DNA from: Methylobacterium bullatum | Lineage (GTDB): Bacteria; Pseudomonadota; Alphaproteobacteria; Rhizobiales; Beijerinckiaceae | DNA: 64,000 nt | Direction: 5' to 3' | NCBI GenBank assembly: GCA_902712845.1 | Contig: LR743504.1 | Location: 2,206,001-2,270,000 of the forward strand | Shown here: piece by piece, positions 17,778 through 28,700 of the stretch | Layout of the letters: each line of letters begins with the position of its first letter | How positions within the stretch are numbered: position 1 is the first letter of the stretch | Notes under the pieces: generated by a model | Told to the model about the DNA's origin: nothing | What the model saw: only the letters and a program-made list of their open reading frames with translations | The model's database searches: none | Translations under genes and position numbers: made by a program

Positions 17778-18997
17778 GGATCTGCTTCGTCAGCCGCCGC
17801 TACTTCCCGGCGATTTCCGGCATGAGCGTGTACGCGCAGAACCTGCTGCGCGAACTCGTCGATGCCGGCCACGACGTGACGATGATCAGCCAGTACCGGG
17901 GCGATGAATTCGGCACCCGCGTCTATGGCGGCGGGCCGCCGCCCTCTGTGCCGGGCGTGCGCGTCCTCGGCCTCGAACAGGTGGGCGAGCAGACGAACGG
18001 CGATTTTGAGCGCGACATCGAGACGATGGTCGAGACCATCGTGGCCGAGCACGCGCGGCAGCCCTTCGATCTTCTCCACGCCCAATACGGCTATCCAACC
18101 GGCTGGGCGACGCTGCTCGCTTCGAAGCGGATCGGCATTCCCAACGTCGTCTCGATCCAGGGTGGCGACGGCCATTGGGTCGGCTCGTGCTGCGAGACCC
18201 ATCGCGTCGCCATGTGCGAGGTGCTGGCCCATGCCAACGCCCTCCTCATCGGGGGCCGCTCCTTCGTGGAGGAGGTCTGCGACCGGCTGGGTTCCGACCC
18301 GGACCGCTTCACCATCGTGCCCGGCGCCGTCGACACGGATCGCTTCACGCCCGGTGTCGCCGGGCATGCGGGGCCGGTGCGGCTGTTCTATCACGGCCGG
18401 GTCGACCGCCGGAAAGGCGTGCTCGATTTCATCGACGCCCTCGGCTTGCTGCGTTCGCGCGGGGTCCCGTTCGAGACGATCGTCTCCGGCATCGGGCCCG
18501 ACGTGGATTCCTCGAAGGCCCGTGCCGCCGAGCTGAACTTTTCCGAGGCCAAGATCCGCTTCACTGGCTACGCGGATTACCACACCGTGCCCGACCTCTA
18601 CCGACAGGCGGACGTCTTCGTCTCGCCGACCTATGCCGAGGGCTTTTCCAACACCATCCTGGAAGCCATGGCTGCGGGGCTCGCCGTGGTCTCGACCCAT
18701 GCGGTGGGCGTGTCCGACTGCTTGCGCGACGGCGAGAACGGGTTGCTGGTCCAGCCCGGCGACGTGGAAGCCCTCGCCGATGCGCTCCAGCGCGTCATCG
18801 AGGACGAGCCCCTGCGCCGGCGTCTCGCCCGGGACGGGCTCGACGAGTGCCGCCGCGTCTATTCCTGGACGGCGGTCGGCCGCCAGATCATGGACGTCTA
18901 TGCCGAGGTAGCGGGCGAGCCGCCCCGGACTGACTTCGCGGACACCCTGCCGCATGATCCCGCCTGCCGGTTCCGCGCCGAGCCCCACCTGCTCTGA
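17774..18997 (+). CDS. GT4-family glycosyltransferase (MshA-like class)
   Basis: 407-residue GT-B fold retaining glycosyltransferase. The N-terminal domain starts with VRICFVSRRYFPAISGMSVY, containing the glycine/serine acceptor loop. The C-terminal domain holds GRVDRRKGVLDFIDAL, the ADVFVSPTYAEGFSNTILEA segment with the family's E-x7-E pair, and VGVSDCLRDGENGLLV. The start is the GTG that overlaps the previous stop as GTGA; a much longer in-frame reading is rejected because it covers the isomerase gene. MshA, which makes GlcNAc-inositol in mycothiol synthesis, belongs to the same family, and the neighbours (inositol synthase upstream, PIG-L deacetylase downstream) match that logic. Donor and acceptor are not established. 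Confidence 0.9.
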   Translation: MRICFVSRRYFPAISGMSVYAQNLLRELVDAGHDVTMISQYRGDEFGTRVYGGGPPPSVPGVRVLGLEQVGEQTNGDFERDIETMVETIVAEHARQPFDLLHAQYGYPTGWATLLASKRIGIPNVVSIQGGDGHWVGSCCETHRVAMCEVLAHANALLIGGRSFVEEVCDRLGSDPDRFTIVPGAVDTDRFTPGVAGHAGPVRLFYHGRVDRRKGVLDFIDALGLLRSRGVPFETIVSGIGPDVDSSKARAAELNFSEAKIRFTGYADYHTVPDLYRQADVFVSPTYAEGFSNTILEAMAAGLAVVSTHAVGVSDCLRDGENGLLVQPGDVEALADALQRVIEDEPLRRRLARDGLDECRRVYSWTAVGRQIMDVYAEVAGEPPRTDFADTLPHDPACRFRAEPHLL

Positions 18998-18999
18998 CC

Positions 19000-19773
19000 A
19001 TGCCCGTCGCCCTCGCGCTCTCACCTCATCTCGACGACGCCGCCTTTTCATGCGGCGGAACCCTGGCGACCCTGGCCGAAGCTGGCTGGAAGGTGGTGAT
19101 GGCAACGATCTTCACCGCCACCGTCGCCGATCCGAAGGGTTTTGCCCTCGCGTGCCAGACCGACAAGGGACTGGCGCCGGAGATCGACTACATGGCCCTC
19201 AGGCGGGACGAGGACCGGCGCGCCGCCGAAGCGCTCGGGATCGCGCCGCCCTTGCACCTGCCGTTTCGGGAAGCGCCGCATCGCGGCTACGGCGCCGCAC
19301 CGGAGCTGTTCGCCGATCCTCGCCGCGACGACGACATCGTCGATGCCCTCGGCGCTGCGGTTTCGCGCCTCGTCGGCGACGTCTCTCCCGATCTCGTCCT
19401 CGCTCCGCAGGCCGTCGGCGGCCATGTCGATCACGTCCAACTGGTCCGCGCCATAAGTCAGGTGCGATGGACCGTTCCGATCCTGTGGTGGCGTGATTTC
19501 CCCTATACCGTTCGCGATGCTGCGCCGAAGGAACCGTTCAAGGGCGATTTCCATAGGTTGCCGGAGCGCGCGTGTCGCTATTCCGCGTTGGCCGAGGCGC
19601 GGAAGGGGGCCTCCTGTTCGGCCTATGCGACGCAGCTCGCGTTCCAGTTCGGTGGCGCTGAAGGGTTGATGGGTCGTCTGGCGGGCGAGGCGAGGATGGA
19701 GCGGTTCCGTCTCGCCGGCACGTTGTCCATTGATGTCGCCGCGCTGTTCGAGGACCATGCCGCCCGAGGCTGA
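19000..19773 (+). CDS. PIG-L family N-acetyl-glucosaminyl deacetylase-like protein
   Basis: 257-residue zinc-dependent deacetylase of the PIG-L/MshB family. The zinc and catalytic motif is SPHLDD (His10, Asp12, Asp13) and the distal metal motif is GGHVDHVQL (His142, Asp144, His145). MshB removes the acetyl group from GlcNAc-inositol, and other relatives de-acetylate GlcNAc-PI and pseudo-oligosaccharide antibiotics. Placement right after a GT4 glycosyltransferase, two bases from its stop, suggests it acts on that product. It overlaps the next gene by 17 bases. No signal peptide is present, so it is cytoplasmic. Confidence 0.92.
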   Translation: MPVALALSPHLDDAAFSCGGTLATLAEAGWKVVMATIFTATVADPKGFALACQTDKGLAPEIDYMALRRDEDRRAAEALGIAPPLHLPFREAPHRGYGAAPELFADPRRDDDIVDALGAAVSRLVGDVSPDLVLAPQAVGGHVDHVQLVRAISQVRWTVPILWWRDFPYTVRDAAPKEPFKGDFHRLPERACRYSALAEARKGASCSAYATQLAFQFGGAEGLMGRLAGEARMERFRLAGTLSIDVAALFEDHAARG

Positions 19774-20413
19774 CGCGATCCGGCCAAAGAGCCTCGCCGA
19801 TCCGGAGCAGCTCGCTGTCCGTCGCGCACTCCGAAATGAGGCGCATGTCGAGCCCTTGCGCGCGCTGGCGCGACGGATCGCGGCGGAACGGTCTGCGGAA
19901 GTGCCGGACCCCGATCCGCAGGATGGTGGGATCAACGCACGGCTTCTCCTGCTGCTGGAGACACCGGGTCCCAGTATCGGCCGCACCGGCTTCGTCTCGC
20001 GCGACAACCCCACCGGTACCGCCGCCAACCTGTTCCGCTTCATGGCCGAGGCGGGTATCGCACGGCGCGACAGCCTCATCTGGAACGCCGTTCCCTGGGT
20101 CATCCACGCGCCCGGCGCCCTTAACCGGGCACCGAGGAAAGCCGAGATCGCGTCTGCCGCCGTTTACCTCGCGCCGCTCATCGATCTGCTTCCGTCCCTC
20201 GCCGTCGTGGTGCTTGCCGGGCGCGTGGCTGGCCTGTCGCGCGAACCGCTCTCACGGCTCCGGCCGGGGATACCGGTTTTCGCCATTCCGCATCCGAGCC
20301 CGACCTTCGTCTGTACCTCGCCCCTGGTGGCGCAGCGGATCGTCGAAGGGCTGGCCCATGCTTCTGCGATGCTGCTCCCATACCGGACTTCACCAGCGGA
20401 AAAGCCGAGGTGA
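19757..20413 (+). CDS. Uracil-DNA-glycosylase-superfamily protein
   Basis: 218-residue protein with the uracil-DNA glycosylase fold. Motif A is LLLLETPGPSIGR and the middle NAVPW is in the place of the family's NxxPW strand. The C-terminal motif is IPHPSPTFV (His-Pro-Ser/Pro loop). The sequence fits a family 4/5-like group, but the four Cys of iron-sulphur UDGs are not evident. The start ATG lies inside the PIG-L gene (17-base overlap) and the stop overlaps the next start as GTGA, so it is embedded in the operon. DNA repair would be odd here; a moonlighting glycosidase on a base-like substrate is possible but unproven. Confidence 0.75.
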   Translation: MPPEADAIRPKSLADPEQLAVRRALRNEAHVEPLRALARRIAAERSAEVPDPDPQDGGINARLLLLLETPGPSIGRTGFVSRDNPTGTAANLFRFMAEAGIARRDSLIWNAVPWVIHAPGALNRAPRKAEIASAAVYLAPLIDLLPSLAVVVLAGRVAGLSREPLSRLRPGIPVFAIPHPSPTFVCTSPLVAQRIVEGLAHASAMLLPYRTSPAEKPR

Positions 20414-21579
20414 CTGGCCATCCGGACACAAAGACCCTAAATGCCGGGGCACGGGCCGCGGTCCGGCAAAAGCTCGGTCCCAATCCACGCCGCCGTCGAG
20501 GTTGGGCGGGAAGGCCGGCGGAGGCGGACGCCGACGACATGAACTTTGCGGGAGACCATCATCGGCGGGCCGACGTGACGACGGCCGAAACGGAGGATTG
20601 CGCTCCGCCCGCGCCGAAGCGCTCCTACAGGAATCGCTACGCTTGGCTCGGCACCGCCGCCAGCATCGTCATCTTCGCGGTGTCCCTCGGTGTGTTGTGG
20701 AAGCTCTCGCAGCAGGTCACCTGGGCCGAGCTGCATGCGGCACTGACGGCGGCCACCGGCGAACAGCTCGGCTTGGCTTTCCTGTTCGTCGGGGTGAGCT
20801 ATCTTTTCCTCACCTGCTACGATGCCCTCGCCCTGCGACAACTCAAGATCAAGGTTCCCTATAGAACAACGGCGCTTGCCTCCTTCACCAGCTACGCGGT
20901 CAGCTTCACCCTCGGCTTTCCGCTCCTGACGGCGGGAACGATCCGCTATTGGATCTACTCGAAGAAGGGTTTGAGCGCGGCGAAGATCGCGGCGCTTACC
21001 GTCATCGCCGGCTTCACCTTCTGGCTCGGCATGGGGGTCGTCCTCGGGCTCAGCCTCGTGGTCGAGGCGGGGCAACTGGCGGCGCTCACCTTCACCAGCA
21101 TCCGTCTTAACCAGGGTGTCGGCTTCGCGGCACTCCTCATGGTATTCGGCTACCTCGGCTGGGTCTCGCTCAAGCGCCGCCATGTCAGGGTCAAGGGCTG
21201 GTCACTCGAACTGCCTGGCGCCACGGTGTCGATGAGCCAGATGGTGGTTGGCATCGGTGACGTCTGCGCTGCGGCGGCGACGCTCTATGTTCTACTCCCC
21301 GCTGGTTCGACCATCGGATTCACCACCTTCGTCGGCGTCTACGTCCTGGCGGCCATGCTCGGCATCGCCTCCAACGCACCGGGGGGGCTCGGGGTGTTCG
21401 AGGCGACGATCCTGCTCGCTCTCTCAAGCCTGCCGCGGGACCAGGTCCTCGGCTCGCTGCTGTTGTTCCGGGTCTGCTACTACCTCGTTCCCTTCGTGGT
21501 CGCCCTGGCGATGCTCGGCGTCTACGAGATCGTCCGGCGCCTGCGTGCGGCGTCGTCATTCCCGTCCGGCGGCTCCTGA
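20410..21579 (+). CDS. UPF0104 / LPG-synthase transmembrane-domain protein
   Basis: 389-residue inner-membrane protein of the lysylphosphatidylglycerol-synthase transmembrane family (MprF/AglD-like flippase domain). About 70 polar N-terminal residues are followed by some eight hydrophobic helices, e.g. WLGTAASIVIFAVSLGVLWKL, LGLAFLFVGVSYLFLTCYDAL and VLAAMLGIASNAPGGLGVFE. The family motifs TSYAVSFTLGF and NAPGGLGVFEA are present. It lacks the C-terminal GNAT aminoacyl-transferase of MprF. The start GTG overlaps the previous stop. A role in moving or anchoring the cluster's product in the membrane is inferred from context. Confidence 0.82.
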   Translation: MTGHPDTKTLNAGARAAVRQKLGPNPRRRRGWAGRPAEADADDMNFAGDHHRRADVTTAETEDCAPPAPKRSYRNRYAWLGTAASIVIFAVSLGVLWKLSQQVTWAELHAALTAATGEQLGLAFLFVGVSYLFLTCYDALALRQLKIKVPYRTTALASFTSYAVSFTLGFPLLTAGTIRYWIYSKKGLSAAKIAALTVIAGFTFWLGMGVVLGLSLVVEAGQLAALTFTSIRLNQGVGFAALLMVFGYLGWVSLKRRHVRVKGWSLELPGATVSMSQMVVGIGDVCAAAATLYVLLPAGSTIGFTTFVGVYVLAAMLGIASNAPGGLGVFEATILLALSSLPRDQVLGSLLLFRVCYYLVPFVVALAMLGVYEIVRRLRAASSFPSGGS

Positions 21580-21609
21580 GCGGTGTTTTCGGCCGGGGAA
21601 CGGTGACTG

Positions 21610-22875
21610 ATGGCCCGGGGCGCGCGAAGATCGGCTTGGATCGGCGCAGGCATCGCTGCCGCGATCACGGTCGCCGCCTCGAGCCTGAGCGGTGACCTCG
21701 CCGCCATCGTCGCCGCGGGCGCTGTGGCAATCGTCATTGGTGGCCTCGTCGGCAGCCTGAGCCGGCCGAGGAGGGTGGCCCCGCCCGAGGCCGCCGCCCG
21801 CACGCGCCACTCCATCGCCGAGGCCCTTCTAGCCAACATCCCCGATCCGGTGATCCTGGTGGATCGGCGCAGCGTGGTCATCGAGGTCAATCCGGCCGCG
21901 CGCACGCTCCTGCCGGCCCTCAAGCTCAAGCACCCGCTTTCCTTTGCCTTACGGGCACCCGACGTGCTCGACGGGATCGAGGAGGTGCTCCGCACCGGTG
22001 CCCCACTGAAGACCCTCTACACGACGCGTGTGCCGACCGAGCGTGCGTTCGAGGTGCAGATCGGCGCATTGCCGATGCCGGATGGCCCGGGGGGCGGACA
22101 GCCCAACGTCGTCTTGTTCCTGCGCGACCTCACGGCGGCGCGTCGCCTGGAGGCGATGCGAGTCGATTTCGTCGCCAATGCCAGCCACGAGCTTCGCACG
22201 CCGCTCGCCTCCCTCCTCGGCTTCATCGAGACCCTGCAGGGGCCGGCCAAGGCCGATGCGCCGGCCAGGGAGAAGTTCCTTGGCATCATGAAGACCCAGG
22301 CGCAGCGCATGACGCGCCTCATCGACGACCTGCTCTCGCTCTCGCGCATCGAGCTGCGCGAGCACGTCCCACCGACGCAGGTCGTCGATCTCGGCCAGAT
22401 CGCGCGGCAGATGGTGGACATGCAGGGGCCGCTGGCCCGCGAGCGCGGCGTGAGCATCACCCTCGACGCGCCGGATGCCACCTATCCGGTGCTCGGCGAG
22501 CGCGACGAGCTCGCCCGCGTGGTCGAGAACCTCGTGGAGAATGCGGTGAAGTACGGGGGCGGCAACGTCGTCGTCGGTCTCGAACGGACCCTTCGCCCGG
22601 CGTCGGGAAAGCCGCAGATCGCGCTCAGCGTGCGGGACGACGGACCGGGTATCGCGCCCGAACACATTCCCCGCCTGACGGAGCGGTTCTACCGCGTGGA
22701 TGTTGCGTCGAGCCGGCAGAAGGGCGGGACGGGCCTCGGCCTCGCCATCGTCAAACACATCGTCAATCGCCACCGTGGCAAGCTCGTCATCGAGAGCGAG
22801 CCGGACCGGGGCACCACCGTCCGAGCGTTGCTACCGGAATGGCAGGCCGGCGACGCAACGTCTACGAACCCCTGA
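21610..22875 (+). CDS. PhoR-like sensor histidine kinase
   Basis: 421-residue sensor kinase. Two hydrophobic segments in the first 55 residues form a short membrane anchor. A PAS-like region (LLANIPDPVILVDRRSVVIEVN) is followed by the HisKA motif FVANASHELRTPL with the phospho-accepting His. ATP-binding boxes are N (VVENLVENAVKYG), G1 (VRDDGPGIA), F (LTERFYRVD) and G2 (GGTGLGLAIVKHI). The pattern matches PhoR kinases of alphaproteobacteria, but no response regulator or pst genes adjoin, so the partner is elsewhere. It begins 30 bases after the membrane protein gene of the cluster and may be co-transcribed with it. Confidence 0.9.
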   Translation: MARGARRSAWIGAGIAAAITVAASSLSGDLAAIVAAGAVAIVIGGLVGSLSRPRRVAPPEAAARTRHSIAEALLANIPDPVILVDRRSVVIEVNPAARTLLPALKLKHPLSFALRAPDVLDGIEEVLRTGAPLKTLYTTRVPTERAFEVQIGALPMPDGPGGGQPNVVLFLRDLTAARRLEAMRVDFVANASHELRTPLASLLGFIETLQGPAKADAPAREKFLGIMKTQAQRMTRLIDDLLSLSRIELREHVPPTQVVDLGQIARQMVDMQGPLARERGVSITLDAPDATYPVLGERDELARVVENLVENAVKYGGGNVVVGLERTLRPASGKPQIALSVRDDGPGIAPEHIPRLTERFYRVDVASSRQKGGTGLGLAIVKHIVNRHRGKLVIESEPDRGTTVRALLPEWQAGDATSTNP

Positions 22876-22885
22876 CCTTAACCCT

Positions 22886-23176
22886 TCAATTCCGGCTGGT
22901 GCCGAGGCGCCGGTACTGTTCCTCGATGATCGCCTTCAGCACGGGCAGGAAGGGGGAGGGGCTCAAGCGCTGGTCGACCGCATGGTCGAGCATGCTCAGA
23001 GCCGCCACCTGCTTCGCCGGACCGGGAAACGTCGCGAGATAGGTCTCGATGCAGGCATTGGCCTCGGCCTCACCCGTCGGAATGTCGGAGGTGATCAGCG
23101 CGCTCAAGGTTCGCATGCAGGTGTCGAGAGGCTGTATCATCGCCTTCCTATGACGCGGAAACGCCTCGGACGCCAT
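22886..23176 (-). CDS. Small conserved-type hypothetical protein
   Basis: 96-residue cytoplasmic helical protein with no recognised domain (starts MASEAFPRHRK, ends RRLGTSRN). Longer in-frame readings would run back over copA, so this ATG or the one 12 codons later (MIQPLDTC) is preferred. The reading frame has normal high-GC codon use and convergent placement against the histidine kinase gene (10-base gap). It is divergent from copA, and its 5' end abuts the copA promoter. Function unknown. Confidence 0.6.
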   Translation of the reverse strand: MASEAFPRHRKAMIQPLDTCMRTLSALITSDIPTGEAEANACIETYLATFPGPAKQVAALSMLDHAVDQRLSPSPFLPVLKAIIEEQYRRLGTSRN

Positions 23177-23210
23177 GCGCACGCGACGCGATGAGCCATG
23201 CGTCGCAGCC

Positions 23211-23241
23211 TTGACCTTCCCACGATGGGAAGCCCCACATA
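23211..23241 (+). promoter_or_regulatory. CueR-type copA promoter
   Basis: -35 element TTGACC (23211-23216), the dyad CTTCCC-ACGAT-GGGAAG (23216-23232) and a -10-like CACATA at 23236-23241 separated by 19 bases. The long 19-base spacer with a CCTTCCC/GGGAAG dyad is the hallmark of MerR/CueR-activated promoters and resembles the E. coli copA site. The copA ATG is only 8 bases downstream, so the transcript may be leaderless. Confidence 0.75.
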
Positions 23242-23248
23242 GGCTCGT

Positions 23249-25734
<2,486 letters not shown>

Positions 25735-25738
<4 letters not shown>

Positions 25739-26184
25739 GCGGTCCCGTCACCATCGGCGTGGCGGCGAAGGCCACCGGCGTCTCGGCCAAGATGATCCGG
25801 TACTACGAGGAGATCGGCCTTTTGCCACCGGCCGGCAGGACCACGTCCGGCTACCGGCTTTATGGCGAGGAGGATCTGCACGCCTTACGTTTCGTGCGCC
25901 GCTCCCGCGATCTCGGCTTCTCCATCGAGGACATCGCCGGCCTTCTCGCCCTCTGGCAGGATCGCGACCGCGCCAGCGCCCAGGTGAAGGCCTTGGCCCT
26001 GCATCACGTGGCGGACCTGCGCCGCCGCATCGCCGAGCTCGAGGCCATGGCCCGAACCCTGGCATCGCTCGCGGACCATTGCAGCGGCGATGCCCGCCCC
26101 GATTGCCCGATCCTCGACGATCTCGCCGCCACGCATGCGCCGGCTCCACGACGGCCTGTCGGGGCAAGACCGCCTTCCCGCTAG
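25735..26184 (+). CDS. cueR: CueR-type MerR-family copper regulator
   Basis: 149-residue MerR-family activator. The N-terminal winged helix is [22 protein letters not shown], followed by [19 protein letters not shown] and a long dimerisation helix. The metal-binding loop [14 protein letters not shown] offers two Cys eight residues apart, the spacing of Cu(I)-sensing CueR. It overlaps the copA stop as ATGA, so copper would raise expression of both from the promoter upstream of copA. The Pro/Arg-rich tail is not part of the family core. Confidence 0.92.
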
Positions 26185-26322
26185 CACCGGCCATCACGTT
26201 CTGCACATGATCCGTCGTCCGCGCTTTTTCAAATCGATCTAAATGGCCTCGCCTTTGCTGGTATGCGCTATGGTCGACAAGCTCGGCCCGAGACGAGCCA
26301 AGACGCGCAAGAGACGTGAACC

Positions 26323-27492
26323 ATGCCCATCGTCGACCGGATCGCAGCCCTGGCGGATGAGATCACCGCATGGCGGCACGACCTCCACGCCCATCCGGAG
26401 TTGCAATACGACGTCCATCGCACGGCCGGCTTCGTGGCGGAAAAGCTGCGGGGTTTCGGCTGCGACGAGGTCGCCACGGGGATCGGCCGGACGGGAGTCG
26501 TCGGGCTCATTCGCGGGCGCTCGCACGGTTCGAACCGCGCCATCGGGCTGCGTGCGGACATGGACGCGCTGCCGATCCAAGAGGTGCGCGATCTCGCCTA
26601 TCGCTCCACCGTGCCGGGGCGGATGCATGCCTGCGGCCATGACGGGCATACCGCGATGCTGCTCGGTGCCGCGAAGTACCTCGCCGAGACCCGCGATTTC
26701 GACGGCACGGCGGTGATGATCTTCCAGCCCGCCGAAGAAGGCGGCGGTGGCGGCGAGGCGATGGTCCGCGACGGCATGATGGAGCGGTTCGGCGTCGAGA
26801 CTGTCTACGGCCTTCACAACATTCCCGGATTGGAGCTCGGCCGCTTCGCAATCCGTCCCGGCCCGATCATGGCTTCAACTGACCGCTTCACCATCACGAT
26901 CGAAGGGCGCGGCGGCCACGCGGCGCAGCCGCATCTCGCCATCGACAGTGTGCTGGTGGCGAGCCACATCGTCGTCGCGCTGCAATCGGTCGTGGCGCGC
27001 GGGGTCAATCCGCTCGAGAGCGGTGTCGTGTCGGTCTGTGCCCTCGAAGCCGGCGATGCCTTCAACGTCCTGCCCCAGCAGGTGACCATGCGGGGCACCA
27101 TGCGCGCTCTCTCGAAGACGGTTCGCGCGACCATGCTGGAGCGCATCGATGCCATCGTCACGAACACGGCCGCGGCCTACGGGGCCATCGCCCGCGTGGA
27201 TTACAGCGGCGGATATCCGGTGACGGAGAACCACCCGGCCGAGGCGAATTTCATCGCGGACGTGGCGGCAGGGATCGTCGGAGACAGCCATGTGGAGCGG
27301 GATGTGGCGCCGATGATGGCGGCAGAGGATTTCTCGTACATGCTGGCCCACCGGCCGGGTGCCTATATCTTCATGGGCAACGGGGACAGCGCCGGGCTCC
27401 ACCATCCGCATTACGATTTCAACGATGCCGCCATTCCCTACGGGGCCTCGCTTTGGGCGAGGGTGATCGAGACGGCTCTGCCGGCTCGCTGA
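26323..27492 (+). CDS. M20-family amidohydrolase (hippurate-hydrolase-like)
   Basis: 389-residue metal-dependent hydrolase of the M20D group, which cleaves N-acyl amino acids or acyl-conjugates in the cytoplasm. Motifs are AWRHDLHAHPELQ, LRADMDALPIQE, MHACGHDGHTAML (metal-binding Cys-Gly-His-Asp), FQPAEEGGGGGEAM (catalytic Glu pair) and GNGDSAGLHHPHYDFND near the C terminus. The lid domain begins at STDRFTITIEGRGGHAAQPH. The natural substrate is unknown. It stands alone, 138 bases after cueR, and its 3' end faces the Tad-associated genes with a 45-base gap. Confidence 0.92.
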   Translation: MPIVDRIAALADEITAWRHDLHAHPELQYDVHRTAGFVAEKLRGFGCDEVATGIGRTGVVGLIRGRSHGSNRAIGLRADMDALPIQEVRDLAYRSTVPGRMHACGHDGHTAMLLGAAKYLAETRDFDGTAVMIFQPAEEGGGGGEAMVRDGMMERFGVETVYGLHNIPGLELGRFAIRPGPIMASTDRFTITIEGRGGHAAQPHLAIDSVLVASHIVVALQSVVARGVNPLESGVVSVCALEAGDAFNVLPQQVTMRGTMRALSKTVRATMLERIDAIVTNTAAAYGAIARVDYSGGYPVTENHPAEANFIADVAAGIVGDSHVERDVAPMMAAEDFSYMLAHRPGAYIFMGNGDSAGLHHPHYDFNDAAIPYGASLWARVIETALPAR

Positions 27493-27537
27493 CTGTCACC
27501 CCGGTCGCCCCCGTGGATCCGGCATCCTCTTTGCGAA

Positions 27538-28131
27538 TCACGTCGCCGGGCAGGCAACGCCACCGGGCAGGATGATCGGCTTCCCGTTCATCGCTCGGAC
27601 GGGCCAGGTCACCTCCTTCTCGAACGAGAAGGCGGTCAGCGCCGGGAAGATGTCGAAGATGGGCTTATATTCGATCGTCATCTTGGCGATGACGTAGCGG
27701 GCCTTGTCGACCGCCTCCGACGGCGGGGGCGCTCCGAGATCCGTGGAAGCCGCGTATTTCTGGGCGTTCACCGCCGTGCTGGAGCAGACCTTGGCCTTGA
27801 ACGAACCGTCTTTCTGCTGATAGACGCCCGCCGCCGTCAGGACGATCTTCGCGTCGGTGGCATCGTACGGCGCCATCATGTTGCGGCCGGTCTTGTAGAC
27901 GCCGTCCACCTCCTGAGCGGTCAGGGTCTTGCGCGAGATCAGATCTGCCATCGAACGAGCGGCGCGGTTGGCGTGTTGCCCGGTCGTGTAGGCACGGGGC
28001 AGTTCGATCGTTCCCATGAACAGCAGGATCATCACCGGCGCGACGAGTGCGAATTCCACGGCGGAAACACCCGAGCGCTCGGTGACGAACCGCCGGCAGA
28101 GAATGACGGCCCGCATCAATTCGTCTGACAT
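27538..28131 (-). CDS. TadE/TadG-like pilus-assembly protein
   Basis: 197-residue pseudopilin-like protein. The N terminus has the TadE pattern: a short basic start followed by RSGVSAVEFALVAPVMILLFMG, in which G-x-x-A-V-E-F-A precedes a single membrane helix. The remaining ~150 residues should be periplasmic. TadE-like proteins are minor pilins of Flp-pilus (Tad) secretion systems. The ATG is chosen because it overlaps the preceding TadE-like gene by 16 bases; the longer reading covers that gene in another frame. Third in a tightly coupled three-gene run on the minus strand. Confidence 0.85.
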   Translation of the reverse strand: MSDELMRAVILCRRFVTERSGVSAVEFALVAPVMILLFMGTIELPRAYTTGQHANRAARSMADLISRKTLTAQEVDGVYKTGRNMMAPYDATDAKIVLTAAGVYQQKDGSFKAKVCSSTAVNAQKYAASTDLGAPPPSEAVDKARYVIAKMTIEYKPIFDIFPALTAFSFEKEVTWPVRAMNGKPIILPGGVACPAT

Positions 28132-28700
28132 TTTCCCTGCGCGTATGGCTCCGCACGGAAGACGACCATCGACCGTATCATCTGCTCGTTGTTCGGAAGG
28201 GGCGGCAAGGTCAGTTTCGATGTCGGGAAATAGCGAGGGATCGCCGCTATGGCGCAGATCGTGACGATATCGTCGCCATTGGGGCACTGGAACTTGGTCC
28301 CGAAACTCGGCGAGATCGACTGGCTCGTGCTGTCGTAGGGAGAACAGGTGACGGGCGCGTCGTCCGCATCCGCAGTTGTGACCTCGATCTTGATCTTGTC
28401 CGCGCTGCACGTGAACAGCGTGGCATCCTTGCACATCTCTTGGACGAGGCGGGCCGCCGGGTCGCTGCCGTTGGACCCCTGTTGAAACGTGCCGGTGAAC
28501 ACGGCACGCGCGGCCCGATCCAGGGCGTTGTCGAAGGAGACCTGGGCGACCATGAACATGAAGCCTTCCAGCATCGCGCCGAGCAGCACGAAGAAGGGAA
28601 TGCCGACGAGCCCGAACTCGACGGCGGTCGCACCGCTTCGGTCGCCTGGGAGTTCCCGCAGCGTGCGCCCGATCAGGCGAGTGCGTCTCCGGACGTTCAT
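28116..28700 (-). CDS. TadE-like pilus-assembly protein
   Basis: 194-residue protein with a TadE motif, RSGATAVEFGLVGIPFFVLL, immediately before one membrane helix; the basic tail MNVRRRTRLIGRTLREL stays in the cytoplasm. The ~140-residue exported part has four Cys (in EMCKDATLFTC, VTCSP, FQCPNG and TICAIAA) that could form disulphides. It overlaps the VWA gene stop by 4 bases (ATGA) and the next TadE-like gene by 16 bases, so the three are translated together. Confidence 0.86.
   Translation of the reverse strand: MNVRRRTRLIGRTLRELPGDRSGATAVEFGLVGIPFFVLLGAMLEGFMFMVAQVSFDNALDRAARAVFTGTFQQGSNGSDPAARLVQEMCKDATLFTCSADKIKIEVTTADADDAPVTCSPYDSTSQSISPSFGTKFQCPNGDDIVTICAIAAIPRYFPTSKLTLPPLPNNEQMIRSMVVFRAEPYAQGKCQTN

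Noticed and set aside
26525..26540. GGTTCGAACC-like T-loop sequence suggesting a tRNA
   Set aside because: It lies inside the M20 amidohydrolase gene and no acceptor or anticodon stem can be drawn around it.
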